DNA of 64,000 bases, taken from contig NZ_JAKZGR010000010.1 of NCBI RefSeq assembly GCF_022549675.1, forward strand, positions 62,001-126,000. The letters run 5' to 3'. Below are positions 18,773-27,123 of this stretch, piece after piece. The notes below the pieces were generated by a model, which did no database searches, was not told the DNA's origin, and worked only from the letters and a program-made list of their open reading frames with translations. Every line of letters begins with the position of its first letter. Positions within the stretch are counted from its first letter, which is position 1. A program made the translations under genes and the position numbers. This stretch comes from Belliella kenyensis. GTDB taxonomy: Bacteria > Bacteroidota > Bacteroidia > Cytophagales > Cyclobacteriaceae.

Positions 18773-18814
18773 TTTTATTAAAAGTGAAATGTAAGGGATT
18801 AAGTTGTTGTGTTT

Positions 18815-19909
18815 TTATCTTTGTCTTCTTCTGTTGTTATTTACCTCCATAGATCCTGATCTTCCAATGAAGGTCATGGTGGTTCTAAATCCAATATGTG
18901 CAGTTTTTACATCTTGATACTCGTAGGTTCTGGTACTCGTCTCCAAGTAATGGGCGATATCTTTCCATGATCCACCTCTTACCACTTTTCTAGACTCTCC
19001 TTCTTTCTTGTATACAGGATCCAAATCCCAAGTCAAAGCTGTCCCTACTTCACTATAGTCATCCAAAACCCACTCAGAAACGTTTCCTGCCATATTGTAT
19101 AATCCAAAACCATTAGGAGCGTATACATCCACTGGAGCTGTGTAGGAAAAGCCATCGTCGATGTAATTACCCCTGCCAGGCTTAAAGTTTGCCATTAGAC
19201 AGCCTCTTTTGTTTTTGAGGTAAGGTCCACCCCAAGGATATTTTGCAACATCTTTTCCTCCTTTGGCAGCATATTCCCATTCTGCTTCAGAAGGAAGTCT
19301 GAATGGAGGCATTTCGAAGTTGGACTTATCATTGGCATTCATGTGATATGTTCTCCATTGACAATACATATTGGCTTGTTCCCAACTCACGCCTACTACA
19401 GGATAATTGTCAAATGCAGGGTGGTCAAAATAAAATTCCATCAATGGATCTCCGTAGTGATAAGAAAAGCTCGTATTCCAAACTGTAGTATCTGGAAGTA
19501 CTTCATTCAGGTTGAATTGAGGAGGATCTTTGAGTGTAGTGGGTGTGGAGTAGGAATATTCGCCTAACCTCACAGCTTCGACAAATTGCCTATACTTATT
19601 ATTTGACACTTCATATTTGTCCATATAGAACTCTGAAATGGTTACTTGCCTGTTGAAAGCTGACTGGGTGATTCCAATATCCTCATCTGCTTGTCCCATC
19701 CAAAATGTACCCGCTTTCACAGCTACCATGTCTATGGGCAAGTTTTGTTGCCAGCCTACTCGCTTAGCCACACCAGTTACTTCCCCGCGCCTGTTATCTT
19801 TTTCACTTGCAGTCCCCTTTTTTCCAAAAAGGCCACAACCCTGTAATAACGAGGCTATTAAAACCAACGTGAGTAGGGGGAAAAACCTTGAAATCATTTT
19901 TTTACACAT
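18815..19909 (-). CDS. gldK: type IX secretion ring lipoprotein GldK/PorK
   Basis: This 364-residue outer-membrane lipoprotein has a signal with lipobox LLQGC (start ATG 19909; the internal ATG at residue 5 is equally possible). The rest has the formylglycine-generating-enzyme (SUMF1) fold: VKAGTFWMGQADEDIG, FRLPSEAEWEYAAKGG, GLYNMAGNVSEWVLDDY and KVVRGGSWKD. GldK uses this fold structurally in the periplasmic ring with GldN. The neighbouring gldL, gldM and gldN support this over an enzymatic sulfatase-modifying role. Confidence 0.95.
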   Translation of the reverse strand: MCKKMISRFFPLLTLVLIASLLQGCGLFGKKGTASEKDNRRGEVTGVAKRVGWQQNLPIDMVAVKAGTFWMGQADEDIGITQSAFNRQVTISEFYMDKYEVSNNKYRQFVEAVRLGEYSYSTPTTLKDPPQFNLNEVLPDTTVWNTSFSYHYGDPLMEFYFDHPAFDNYPVVGVSWEQANMYCQWRTYHMNANDKSNFEMPPFRLPSEAEWEYAAKGGKDVAKYPWGGPYLKNKRGCLMANFKPGRGNYIDDGFSYTAPVDVYAPNGFGLYNMAGNVSEWVLDDYSEVGTALTWDLDPVYKKEGESRKVVRGGSWKDIAHYLETSTRTYEYQDVKTAHIGFRTTMTFIGRSGSMEVNNNRRRQR

Positions 19910-20025
19910 AAATGACAGTAATTAAGTTATATAAATAACTATTTATTTTTTATCACAACGAAAGCGAAATTTAATGGAAAATTTAGCAAAAACACTAATC
20001 ATTAATCAAATTTTCAACTTTTTGT

Positions 20026-20997
20026 TTAAAACCTATAGCGTGGTGTCCTTTGGATTACACGCTGAAAATCTCTCGATACTTGAGGTAGGTTGTACCTCAG
20101 CATAAACTCATGACTGGTAGGAGACTTGGCCTCTAGTCCGCCCACTACCAAATCAAATGCATAACCTATCTTCAAAGAGTTGTCTCTTAAAACACTATAT
20201 CCCACTAAAAGTGAAACAGCTTCTTCTCCTCTATATGCCAAACCTGCACTAACCTTTTGATTGTGTGTGGCTATAACGCTCAAGTCATATGAAAAATTAT
20301 TGAACGATACGGTTTTTAATAGAAAACTAGGTTCAAACGTCCAGAAAGCAAAAGTCCTAATTCTATAACCTGCGTTGAGATAGCTATGGTTAAGTAAAGG
20401 GTTTGCAATGGCTCCATCTCCAAAGTCAAAACTTGGCTCATTGATATTTCGGGTGCTCAATCCTACATAAAATTTGCCTTGGTCGTATATCGCTCCACCA
20501 CCAAAGTTTAAGTTCATTTGTGTTTCTCTTCCACCTGCAGGAACCGAAGGGTCGGGGTTCACAAGATTCAATTCATCGTATTTCAGTGTGCTTGAAAACA
20601 TGCCTCCCGATGCTCCGATACTCAATGTACCTCTTCTTAGTCTAAAATGGTATGCCAAAGAAAGATTGACTTCCTGATTGTTCGTAGCACCTATGTTATC
20701 GTTCACAAAATTCAATCCATACCCGATGTTGGTATTTGCTACTGATCCAGATGCTGTTAATAATTGAGTGATCGGTGCGGGACCGTTAGCTCCAGAGTAA
20801 TTGGCCCATTGTGTTCTGTGCAAAGCAGAAAATTGGTAACCTTTTTCTTTTCCTGCAAAAGCTGGATTGTAAAAAAGACCATTGTACATGTATTGAGTAA
20901 ACTTTGCGTCTTGCTGAGCAAATAGTGATGAGCTATAAAAAGCAACCATCGCAAAAAATGGTAAAAATCTAAGTGTGATGTTTTTCTGATTACCCAT
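20026..20997 (-). CDS. porP: PorP/SprF-family outer membrane protein
   Basis: This 323-residue protein has a signal peptide ending near SSLFAQQ, then the family opening DAKFTQYMYNGLFYNPAFAG and a predicted 14-strand outer-membrane barrel ending in aromatic residues (TPRYRF). PorP/SprF proteins work with the T9SS, partly as surface anchors or partners for type B cargo. It lies 116 bp upstream of gldK, the position porP holds in other T9SS clusters. A paralogue is at 62432-63457. Confidence 0.92.
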   Translation of the reverse strand: MGNQKNITLRFLPFFAMVAFYSSSLFAQQDAKFTQYMYNGLFYNPAFAGKEKGYQFSALHRTQWANYSGANGPAPITQLLTASGSVANTNIGYGLNFVNDNIGATNNQEVNLSLAYHFRLRRGTLSIGASGGMFSSTLKYDELNLVNPDPSVPAGGRETQMNLNFGGGAIYDQGKFYVGLSTRNINEPSFDFGDGAIANPLLNHSYLNAGYRIRTFAFWTFEPSFLLKTVSFNNFSYDLSVIATHNQKVSAGLAYRGEEAVSLLVGYSVLRDNSLKIGYAFDLVVGGLEAKSPTSHEFMLRYNLPQVSRDFQRVIQRTPRYRF

Positions 20998-21074
20998 GTA
21001 TTGACAAGATTTTCTTTTTCAGAATCTATTCTACACATTTAAACTGAAAAACACCACAAATGATTGAAAAGAAA

Positions 21075-21848
21075 TCATAAATTATTCGCCTTTTTGATAT
21101 AAAGTTCGAGTGCACCTGTCATACTTGGAGCATTTGGCATAGGAGCTTCTATATCAAGTATTAGATCCTGCTCTCTCACAGCCTCTGCTGTAGTAGGTCC
21201 AAATGCTGCAATCCTTGTATTATTTTGTTTGAAGTCAGGGAAATTAGTCATTAATGACTTGATGCCAGATGGACTGAAAAATGCCAGTATGTCGTATTTA
21301 ATGTCTTTCAGATCTGATAAGTCAGCAGCCACAGTATGATAGATGATTGCTTCAGTGTATTCTATGTTGCTCTTGGATAGATATGCTGGTATTTCGTCTT
21401 TTCTAATATCCGAGCAAGGGAAAAGATATTTTTCAGATTTGTGCTTTTTGAAGTAATCAAATAGATCCGATGCAGTTTTTGAGCCGACGAATAATTTTCG
21501 CTTCCTAATTACTATGTATTTTTGAAGATAATGTGCTGTTTGATCTGAGATACAAAAATATTTCATATCTGCTGGCATTTCTATTTTGAGCTCCTTGCAG
21601 ATGGTAAAAAAGTGATCTATTGCATTTCTACTTGTGAAAATAATGGCAGTATGCTTCAAAATCTCTATCTTCTGCTTTCTAAAATCTTTAATAGATACAG
21701 GCTCTACCTGAATAAAAGGCCTAAAGTCTATTTTAAGATTGTATTTTTCTGCCAACATAAAGTAAGGAGATCGCTCGTCACTAGGCTTAGGTTGGGAGAC
21801 TAATATGCTTTTTACTGGATTGAATCTGTCTTTGGTAGATTTACTCAT
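21075..21848 (-). CDS. hemD: uroporphyrinogen-III synthase
   Basis: This 257-residue protein has the bilobal HemD pattern. The N-terminal lobe opens with SILVSQPKPSDERSPYFMLA, and the middle has AIIFTSRNAIDHFF. The C-terminal lobe has YDILAFFSPSGIKSL and TRIAAFGPTTAEAV, the conserved product-binding segments. It closes hydroxymethylbilane to uroporphyrinogen III in heme synthesis. It follows DUF4271 by 35 bp and precedes porP by 77 bp. Association with DUF4271 is common in Bacteroidota. HemD diverges quickly, so the motif match carries the call. Confidence 0.88.
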   Translation of the reverse strand: MSKSTKDRFNPVKSILVSQPKPSDERSPYFMLAEKYNLKIDFRPFIQVEPVSIKDFRKQKIEILKHTAIIFTSRNAIDHFFTICKELKIEMPADMKYFCISDQTAHYLQKYIVIRKRKLFVGSKTASDLFDYFKKHKSEKYLFPCSDIRKDEIPAYLSKSNIEYTEAIIYHTVAADLSDLKDIKYDILAFFSPSGIKSLMTNFPDFKQNNTRIAAFGPTTAEAVREQDLILDIEAPMPNAPSMTGALELYIKKANNL

Positions 21849-21883
21849 TTTTGCTTTTCTATTTTAAATCTATTCTGAACACG

Positions 21884-22996
21884 CTACCCTATGATGAACT
21901 TTGAAATTATCAAAAAAGGCACTAATTCCGCGGTGCAAATGTAAGCAAATAAATGATAATTATTAAATGATACCTTATTCATCATTATGAGCATCAAAAA
22001 GAAAACTCCAATGATATATGCCCAAAATGCAATATATAATGAGTATTGCAGGACTGAATTCATGCTTTCTGGTGAGTTTAGTGCTACCAATGTTATTATT
22101 AATGTCAAAACCAATAATAAAATCGATACAATTCTCAACAAATAAAAGAAGTGTGAGAACTCTTTTTTACCTAAATCATAGACGAAAGTGATGAATTTGA
22201 TAAACAAAAATTTCAAAATCGTAGCAACAAAAAGCAAAAGTGTAATTACTAACCAGTAGAAAAACAATTCGTTAGGTTTTCCTTCAATCGTAAACTGTAA
22301 GGATTTGCTCCATCCAGTTTCCTTGATGCCTACCATCATGACCAATGCCAATAGCAAGTTGATGATAAGTATGAAAAATATAATGTCTAAAGTGAAGAAT
22401 TTTTGCAAGGCATTGCTCTCAGAAAAATCCTCCGCAGTGAACAAGGACTGAGGATCTACAATATATTTCAATACCAATGGATATATCAATTTGTACAAGG
22501 CTACCAATAGCATGATCACCATCAAAGCAGTGAAATAAAAATCATAAAATGAACTGACCTTTCTTTCTTCTAAGCTATTTTCTACAATATCAAGTGAATG
22601 GACTTCGGATGATTTGGCAAAGAACCCTTTTCTGATGACGACCTCATCTTTGGTAATGCCCTTCCTTAGGATAGAAATTTTTGCTTTATCCTTTAACTCA
22701 AATTTATCTAAGAACGATTTTAAAGGATAGCTAAATACTGTGTCGCTTTCTACTTGAAACCATAAAACGTCACCTACGAATATGGTAGATCCTTTTGGAA
22801 ATCCAAACTGAAAGCTTGAGGATGGGAATTGACTTAGCTCTAAGTCTACCGCTATCACATCCGAAGAACTAAACCAACCCGATTGGCGATCATAAGTAAG
22901 GAGTTTGTCATAATTTTCTAGCACTTGACCTTCAGCCAATTTTATCATGCCCAGCATCATGATTATTAAAAATGAAAATCGAAAATATTGCTTCAT
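21884..22996 (-). CDS. DUF4271 membrane protein
   Basis: This 370-residue protein uses ATG 22996, which gives a clean signal peptide (MKQYFRFSFLIIMMLGMIKLAEG) and avoids overlap with the Omp85 gene. A beta-rich extracytoplasmic domain (about residues 25-140) is followed by roughly seven transmembrane helices to the C-terminus. This is the DUF4271 architecture. The function is unknown. The gene sits 7 bp after the Omp85 gene and 35 bp before hemD, so all three are probably co-transcribed. Confidence 0.82.
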   Translation of the reverse strand: MKQYFRFSFLIIMMLGMIKLAEGQVLENYDKLLTYDRQSGWFSSSDVIAVDLELSQFPSSSFQFGFPKGSTIFVGDVLWFQVESDTVFSYPLKSFLDKFELKDKAKISILRKGITKDEVVIRKGFFAKSSEVHSLDIVENSLEERKVSSFYDFYFTALMVIMLLVALYKLIYPLVLKYIVDPQSLFTAEDFSESNALQKFFTLDIIFFILIINLLLALVMMVGIKETGWSKSLQFTIEGKPNELFFYWLVITLLLFVATILKFLFIKFITFVYDLGKKEFSHFFYLLRIVSILLLVLTLIITLVALNSPESMNSVLQYSLYIAFWAYIIGVFFLMLIMMNKVSFNNYHLFAYICTAELVPFLIISKFIIG

Positions 22997-23003
22997 ACTA
23001 CTT

Positions 23004-24725
23004 TTAAAACCTTCCTGTATAACCAAAGTGAATTTTGGATAAATTCAGACTAAAATCTTGTCCGTTTGCTCTTCCTATTGCATAAATGAAATTGAAAATG
23101 CCATTGCCTGTTTCTAAACTGAAACCCAGTCCAGTAGCTAATGGGAAATCAGTATCAAGCCTCTGAACACGATTCTCTAGCCTCCCTCCATTGGCAAAAA
23201 TCATAAAATATGAGTAGGTATCAAAATAGAATCTAGGTTCTATGTTGAAATACACGTATTTGTTAGCAAAAAAGTAGTTTTCATTGAAGCCTCTTAGACT
23301 CCTCAACCCTCCAATACGATAGAGATCATTCACAAGTAAATTTTTATTTTCCATCATACCAGAAGATAATGACATCATCACTCCCCATTGAGACCTGAGA
23401 TAGAAATGTTTTTCAATATCGCCTTTTACATAGTATTGAATCGTCCTTAAATCTATACCTTCATAGACTCTTGGGGGTAATCCAGTATTTTCTAAAATAT
23501 TCTTGTTGCCTATCGCAAATTCGACTTGTCCGATTAGTCCTCGCCTTGGAAAAAAAATATCGTCTAGTAGTGTGAGTTGATATCGAATGCCGTAATTGTT
23601 GAATCTAAAATCTGCTAATTCTGGTAAAGATTCGGAGTTTTGAAAAGCAAAGGTTGCTAGAAGATCTCCTGATTGTCTACGACTAAAGAAATTTAAGTAA
23701 TGATCACTTGCGATTCTGTAGCCAAAATCAACCCTGAAGTCTCTATTTAGAAATGTGGTATCCTCTTTTAGAAGGGAAAAGCTGGCCCCCATATCGATAT
23801 TAGAACCTAATATCATAGGCTCTAGAGCCGATATTTTTAGATTTTGAGTATACTGACTCAGTCTTTGCCAGTTAAGCGTGTAGTTTCTACCTCTCCCTCC
23901 TACATTATATAGACTAAGATCGAATTGCCCCGTGACCAATAATTTGTTTTCTTCAATTTCATTTGGTAAAAAACCCACAATTCCATCTATGGTATTCACC
24001 TTCCTATCACTGATCGGCAAATAAACAGTAGCCTCTTGATTTTGAAAACTGATCTCGGGCTCAGCTGTCCACCTTACATAAGGTAGATTTCTTACCTGAC
24101 GTACTGCTTGGTTTACCTTTGCTTGGGAGAATGCTTCACCAGGTACTATTTGTAAATAATTTGCTAAATATTTACTTTTTGTCTTTGAGTTTCCAGTGAT
24201 CTTCAGGGTATCAAAGGTGATTTTTGGACCAAGGTCTAAGTTCAGCGACCCTTTAAATGCTGAATTTTCCCTTTCTAAGCTATCAAGTTTGATTGATGCA
24301 AAAGGGAAGCCGTTGTTCTCAGCCACTGTAAGGATATTTTCAAAAAGCCTAGCTACTGCTGGATATTGAATGTTTTTATTGTCAAATGATCGAGAATCAT
24401 ATCCAGCTTTCGATAGAATTTGGTCTGGAATATTTCCTTTTTTTAAACTTATCCATGTGAATTTCTCCCCAGAGTTTACTTTTATATGCAAAGTGTCGGA
24501 TTTTATTTGATCGTAGATTAAAGATGCTGTAAGGTATCCCTCTGCATGAAGTTTTGATAAAAAAGTCTGAACCTCAGATATATGGTTTTTGCTGTTTTGA
24601 ATCGAAATCACTCCGTGAAGCTGTGCTGTACCCTGTACTTGATAAGCTACATAATTTATTTTTTCCTGAGCCTGACAAAGGTGGATTAAGTAGAAATACA
24701 GCAATAGACCCGAGATATACTTCAT
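23004..24725 (-). CDS. Omp85 / BamA-TamA family outer membrane protein
   Basis: This 573-residue protein has a signal peptide (MKYISGLLLYFYLIHLCQAQ). POTRA-like domains span about residues 25-240 (including FDTLKITGNSKTKSKYLANY and LPYVRWTAEPEI), and a C-terminal 16-strand barrel spans about 245-573. It holds the family motif IGGLRSLRGFNENYFFA (the [V/I]RG[F/Y] lid segment) and ends GYTGRF. It is shorter than BamA, with fewer POTRA domains, so it is TamA-like or a Bacteroidota-specific Omp85 rather than BamA itself. It leads the minus-strand run to the T9SS genes. Confidence 0.85.
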   Translation of the reverse strand: MKYISGLLLYFYLIHLCQAQEKINYVAYQVQGTAQLHGVISIQNSKNHISEVQTFLSKLHAEGYLTASLIYDQIKSDTLHIKVNSGEKFTWISLKKGNIPDQILSKAGYDSRSFDNKNIQYPAVARLFENILTVAENNGFPFASIKLDSLERENSAFKGSLNLDLGPKITFDTLKITGNSKTKSKYLANYLQIVPGEAFSQAKVNQAVRQVRNLPYVRWTAEPEISFQNQEATVYLPISDRKVNTIDGIVGFLPNEIEENKLLVTGQFDLSLYNVGGRGRNYTLNWQRLSQYTQNLKISALEPMILGSNIDMGASFSLLKEDTTFLNRDFRVDFGYRIASDHYLNFFSRRQSGDLLATFAFQNSESLPELADFRFNNYGIRYQLTLLDDIFFPRRGLIGQVEFAIGNKNILENTGLPPRVYEGIDLRTIQYYVKGDIEKHFYLRSQWGVMMSLSSGMMENKNLLVNDLYRIGGLRSLRGFNENYFFANKYVYFNIEPRFYFDTYSYFMIFANGGRLENRVQRLDTDFPLATGLGFSLETGNGIFNFIYAIGRANGQDFSLNLSKIHFGYTGRF

Positions 24726-24797
24726 CTTTTTACTAGATGATATTTACAATTGAATTTTAAAATTAAGGGAGTTTTTGATACTTCTTCGCATCTCAGC

Positions 24798-24805
24798 TAT
24801 CTTTA
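24798..24805 (+). promoter_or_regulatory. -7 box of hemW
   Basis: TATCTTTA (TAnnTTTA variant) lies 21 nt before the TTG start of hemW and predicts a leader of about 15 nt. Confidence 0.5.
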
Positions 24806-24826
24806 TCCATTCAAAACAAAAAATCT

Positions 24827-25951
24827 TTGGCTGGTATTTACATTCATATTCCTTATTGCAAGCAAGCTTGTCATTATTGTGATTTCCATTTTAGTACTAA
24901 TCTGTCATATATGGATGATATGGTGAGAATGATCAACATGGAGCTGATCCAGAGAGTTGATTATCTTCCAGCAGGACAGTCTATCCATACGATTTACTTT
25001 GGAGGTGGCACGCCATCACTGCTTTCGACAAAGCATTTGGAATCAATATTGGGTACTATAGCCAAGCACTATAAGATAGATTTGCTAGAGCTTACGATTG
25101 AGACGAACCCTGATGATCTGAAGAAAGAGAAGTTGCTAGCATTGAAGTCTATTGGTTTTGATCGTATGAGTATTGGAATCCAAAGTTTTCAAGAAGAGAT
25201 CTTGGAGTTTTACAATCGAGCCCACACTGCAGAAGAATCTCTGAATGCTATTGACTTGGCCAAAGAAGCTGGTTTCCAAAAGTTGTCTATAGACTTGATC
25301 TATGGTTTCCCGAGTGCAACTCACAATAGCTGGGAGAAGGATTTATCACAAGCATTGCTTCTTGATCCTGGCCATATTAGCTCATATTGTCTGACGGTAG
25401 AGCCTAAGACGGCTCTGGGGACATGGGTAGAAAAGGGGAAATTTGAACCAGCCACAGATGAGTTTGCAGCTATTCAGTTTGAAATGATGCTGGAAAAGTT
25501 GACCGCATCAGGATATATTCAATATGAAATCTCCAATTTTGGAAAGGAAGGTAATTTTGCTGTCCACAACACCAATTATTGGAAGGGAGTGCCCTATCTT
25601 GGTATCGGTCCAAGTGCCCATTCATTTGATGGGAGTAATCGTGGAGCAAATGTATCTAGCAATCATGCCTATATCACAGCTATCAAATCTGGAAGAGGAG
25701 CTTTTGCAGTAGAAGAAATGAACGAAGAAGATCTGCTCAATGAATATATCCTGACTGGTCTTAGAACTATCTGGGGGGTAGACCTTAGGTTGTTGATGCT
25801 GAAGTACAAGGTAGATTTACTGTCGTTGAAAAAGGACATGGTTGACCAGCTTGAAAGAGAAGGGATGATTCATATCGAAAGCCAAGCTCTAACACTTACA
25901 AAAAAGGGTCGGCTACTTGCGGATAGCATAGCATCAGCATTATTTATATAG
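24827..25951 (+). CDS. hemW: radical SAM heme chaperone HemW
   Basis: This 374-residue protein starts at TTG 24827, which gives the canonical N-terminus (M)AGIYIHIPYCKQACHYCDFHFS. There is no in-frame ATG upstream. The 4Fe-4S cluster motif is CxxxCxxC (CKQACHYC). The SAM-binding GGGTP is in IYFGGGTPSLL. The C-terminal HemN domain ends near ALTLTKKGRLLADSI. It delivers heme to membrane proteins. It is too short and lacks the extended N-terminus of true coproporphyrinogen oxidase HemN. DUF721 follows 26 bp later. Confidence 0.93.
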   Translation: MAGIYIHIPYCKQACHYCDFHFSTNLSYMDDMVRMINMELIQRVDYLPAGQSIHTIYFGGGTPSLLSTKHLESILGTIAKHYKIDLLELTIETNPDDLKKEKLLALKSIGFDRMSIGIQSFQEEILEFYNRAHTAEESLNAIDLAKEAGFQKLSIDLIYGFPSATHNSWEKDLSQALLLDPGHISSYCLTVEPKTALGTWVEKGKFEPATDEFAAIQFEMMLEKLTASGYIQYEISNFGKEGNFAVHNTNYWKGVPYLGIGPSAHSFDGSNRGANVSSNHAYITAIKSGRGAFAVEEMNEEDLLNEYILTGLRTIWGVDLRLLMLKYKVDLLSLKKDMVDQLEREGMIHIESQALTLTKKGRLLADSIASALFI

Positions 25952-25962
25952 ACAAAAAGGAG

Positions 25963-25970
25963 TAACTTTG
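25963..25970 (+). promoter_or_regulatory. -7 box of DUF721 gene
   Basis: TAACTTTG is an exact TAnnTTTG box 7 nt before the ATG at 25978. It predicts a leaderless transcript of its own, even though the gene is only 26 bp after hemW. Confidence 0.6.
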
Positions 25971-25977
25971 AGCATAG

Positions 25978-26292
25978 ATGGAAAAGTATAGAGATAACTC
26001 AGGAAGAAAAAAGGAGACGGCCCCACTTCAGGAAGCTTTTGAAGAATTGCTCAAAACTTACAGGTTGAAGGATAAATATGATGAAAGGCTTTTGATACAA
26101 GCTTGGCCAGAGATGATGGGAAAGACGGTGGCTAGTAGGACTACATCAGTGTATATCAAGGATAAAAAGCTTTTCGTAAAAGTGACTTCGGGAGCTATAA
26201 AAAATGAAATGTCAATGAATAAGTCAAAAATTATAGACATCATTGAGCAGAAGTTTGGAAAAGGTGTGATTACAGAATTAGTTTTCTTGTAA
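25978..26292 (+). CDS. DUF721 protein
   Basis: This 104-residue protein has the DUF721/DciA-like core: PLQEAFEELLKTYRLKDKYD, then the conserved LLIQAWPEMMGKTVASRT, KKLFVKVTSGAIKNEM and a C-terminal IIEQKFGKGVITELVFL. The fold is KH-like. Relatives in other phyla (DciA) load the replicative helicase, and a role in nucleic acid handling is inferred from that. It ends inside a strong hairpin shared with the convergent DUF4197 gene. Confidence 0.85.
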   Translation: MEKYRDNSGRKKETAPLQEAFEELLKTYRLKDKYDERLLIQAWPEMMGKTVASRTTSVYIKDKKLFVKVTSGAIKNEMSMNKSKIIDIIEQKFGKGVITELVFL

Positions 26293-26299
26293 TCACACC
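26263..26299. terminator. hairpin between convergent DUF721 and DUF4197 genes
   Basis: GGTGTGATTACA (26263-26274) and TGTAATCACACC (26288-26299) form a perfect 12-bp stem that contains the DUF721 stop codon. A short T-run follows only on the minus strand, so it best suits the DUF4197 transcript. Confidence 0.6.
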
Positions 26300-26308
26300 C
26301 AATGGAAT

Positions 26309-27025
26309 TTAATCTTGGGCACTGAACACCCTTCTCATCAAAGCGGTAGTCCTAGAGACTGGATCTTTTCGGATATTAAGCTCTTCCTCAGCGATCAATT
26401 TAAATAATCCATCAATTGCACGATTGGTAACATAAGCATTCAGGTCTGGATCGATTTTTCTATTGGTAAGAGGGATAGCATTGTAAGTATTTGCTATGTC
26501 TCCATAAAATTTTGTTGCTCCCACTTCATTTAGTGATTCCTGAATTCTTGGCTGAAATAGTTCAATCAGTTGATTTTCAGTGGTTCTTCTCAGAAATTGA
26601 GTGGCAGCATCTTGGTCTCCTCTCAATATACTGAATGCATCCTGGATAGTGAGTTGCCTGATGGCACTGATGAAAATAGGTTTTGCTTCTTTAGCTGCCA
26701 TTTCAGCACCTCTATTGATCGCCAAAAGAGCTCTGTCTACCTCAGCACCAAGCCCTACCTGTCTAAGGGTCGATTCCACTCTTCTTGCATCTTCTGGGAG
26801 TAGAATTTTGATTAGCTCATTTTTGAAAAACCCATCCACCATTGATGCTTGGTCTGCTCCCTTACTAATCCCTTGTATCAAGGCTTCCTTGAGCCCTGCG
26901 GATACTTCAGGTTGAGTCAATCCCCCTTGACCAGCGGATTGAAGTACGCGATTGATGTCTGCTGCGGTACATGATGTTGCCAAAATCAGCACAATGATCG
27001 AAAAACGTAAAGTAAATTTTTTCAT
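26309..27025 (-). CDS. DUF4197 lipoprotein
   Basis: This 238-residue protein has a lipoprotein-like signal (MKKFTLRFSIIVLILATSC) and an all-helical body with the DUF4197 features: QPEVSAGLKEALIQGISKGA near the mature N-terminus, FKNELIKILLPEDARRVEST, and NAYVTNRAIDGLFKLIAEEE near the end. No enzymatic motif is visible and the function is unknown. It is a single gene ending at the hairpin shared with DUF721. I saw no clear TAnnTTTG box upstream. Confidence 0.87.
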   Translation of the reverse strand: MKKFTLRFSIIVLILATSCTAADINRVLQSAGQGGLTQPEVSAGLKEALIQGISKGADQASMVDGFFKNELIKILLPEDARRVESTLRQVGLGAEVDRALLAINRGAEMAAKEAKPIFISAIRQLTIQDAFSILRGDQDAATQFLRRTTENQLIELFQPRIQESLNEVGATKFYGDIANTYNAIPLTNRKIDPDLNAYVTNRAIDGLFKLIAEEELNIRKDPVSRTTALMRRVFSAQD

Positions 27026-27123
27026 GAATTTTTTTAGATTTTTAAAACAATTTTGTTGAAAGCATCGAGTTTCTATCAGGAAGTTTGCATTGTATTGTGT
27101 ATTATTGTACCCTACTATAGAAA

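Noticed and set aside
18815-19909. Sulfatase-modifying (formylglycine-generating) enzyme
   Set aside because: The fold matches, but the lipobox and the adjacent gldL, gldM and gldN genes identify GldK.
24827-25951. Oxygen-independent coproporphyrinogen oxidase HemN
   Set aside because: Short length and the CKQACHYC start fit HemW; the HemN N-terminal extension is missing.
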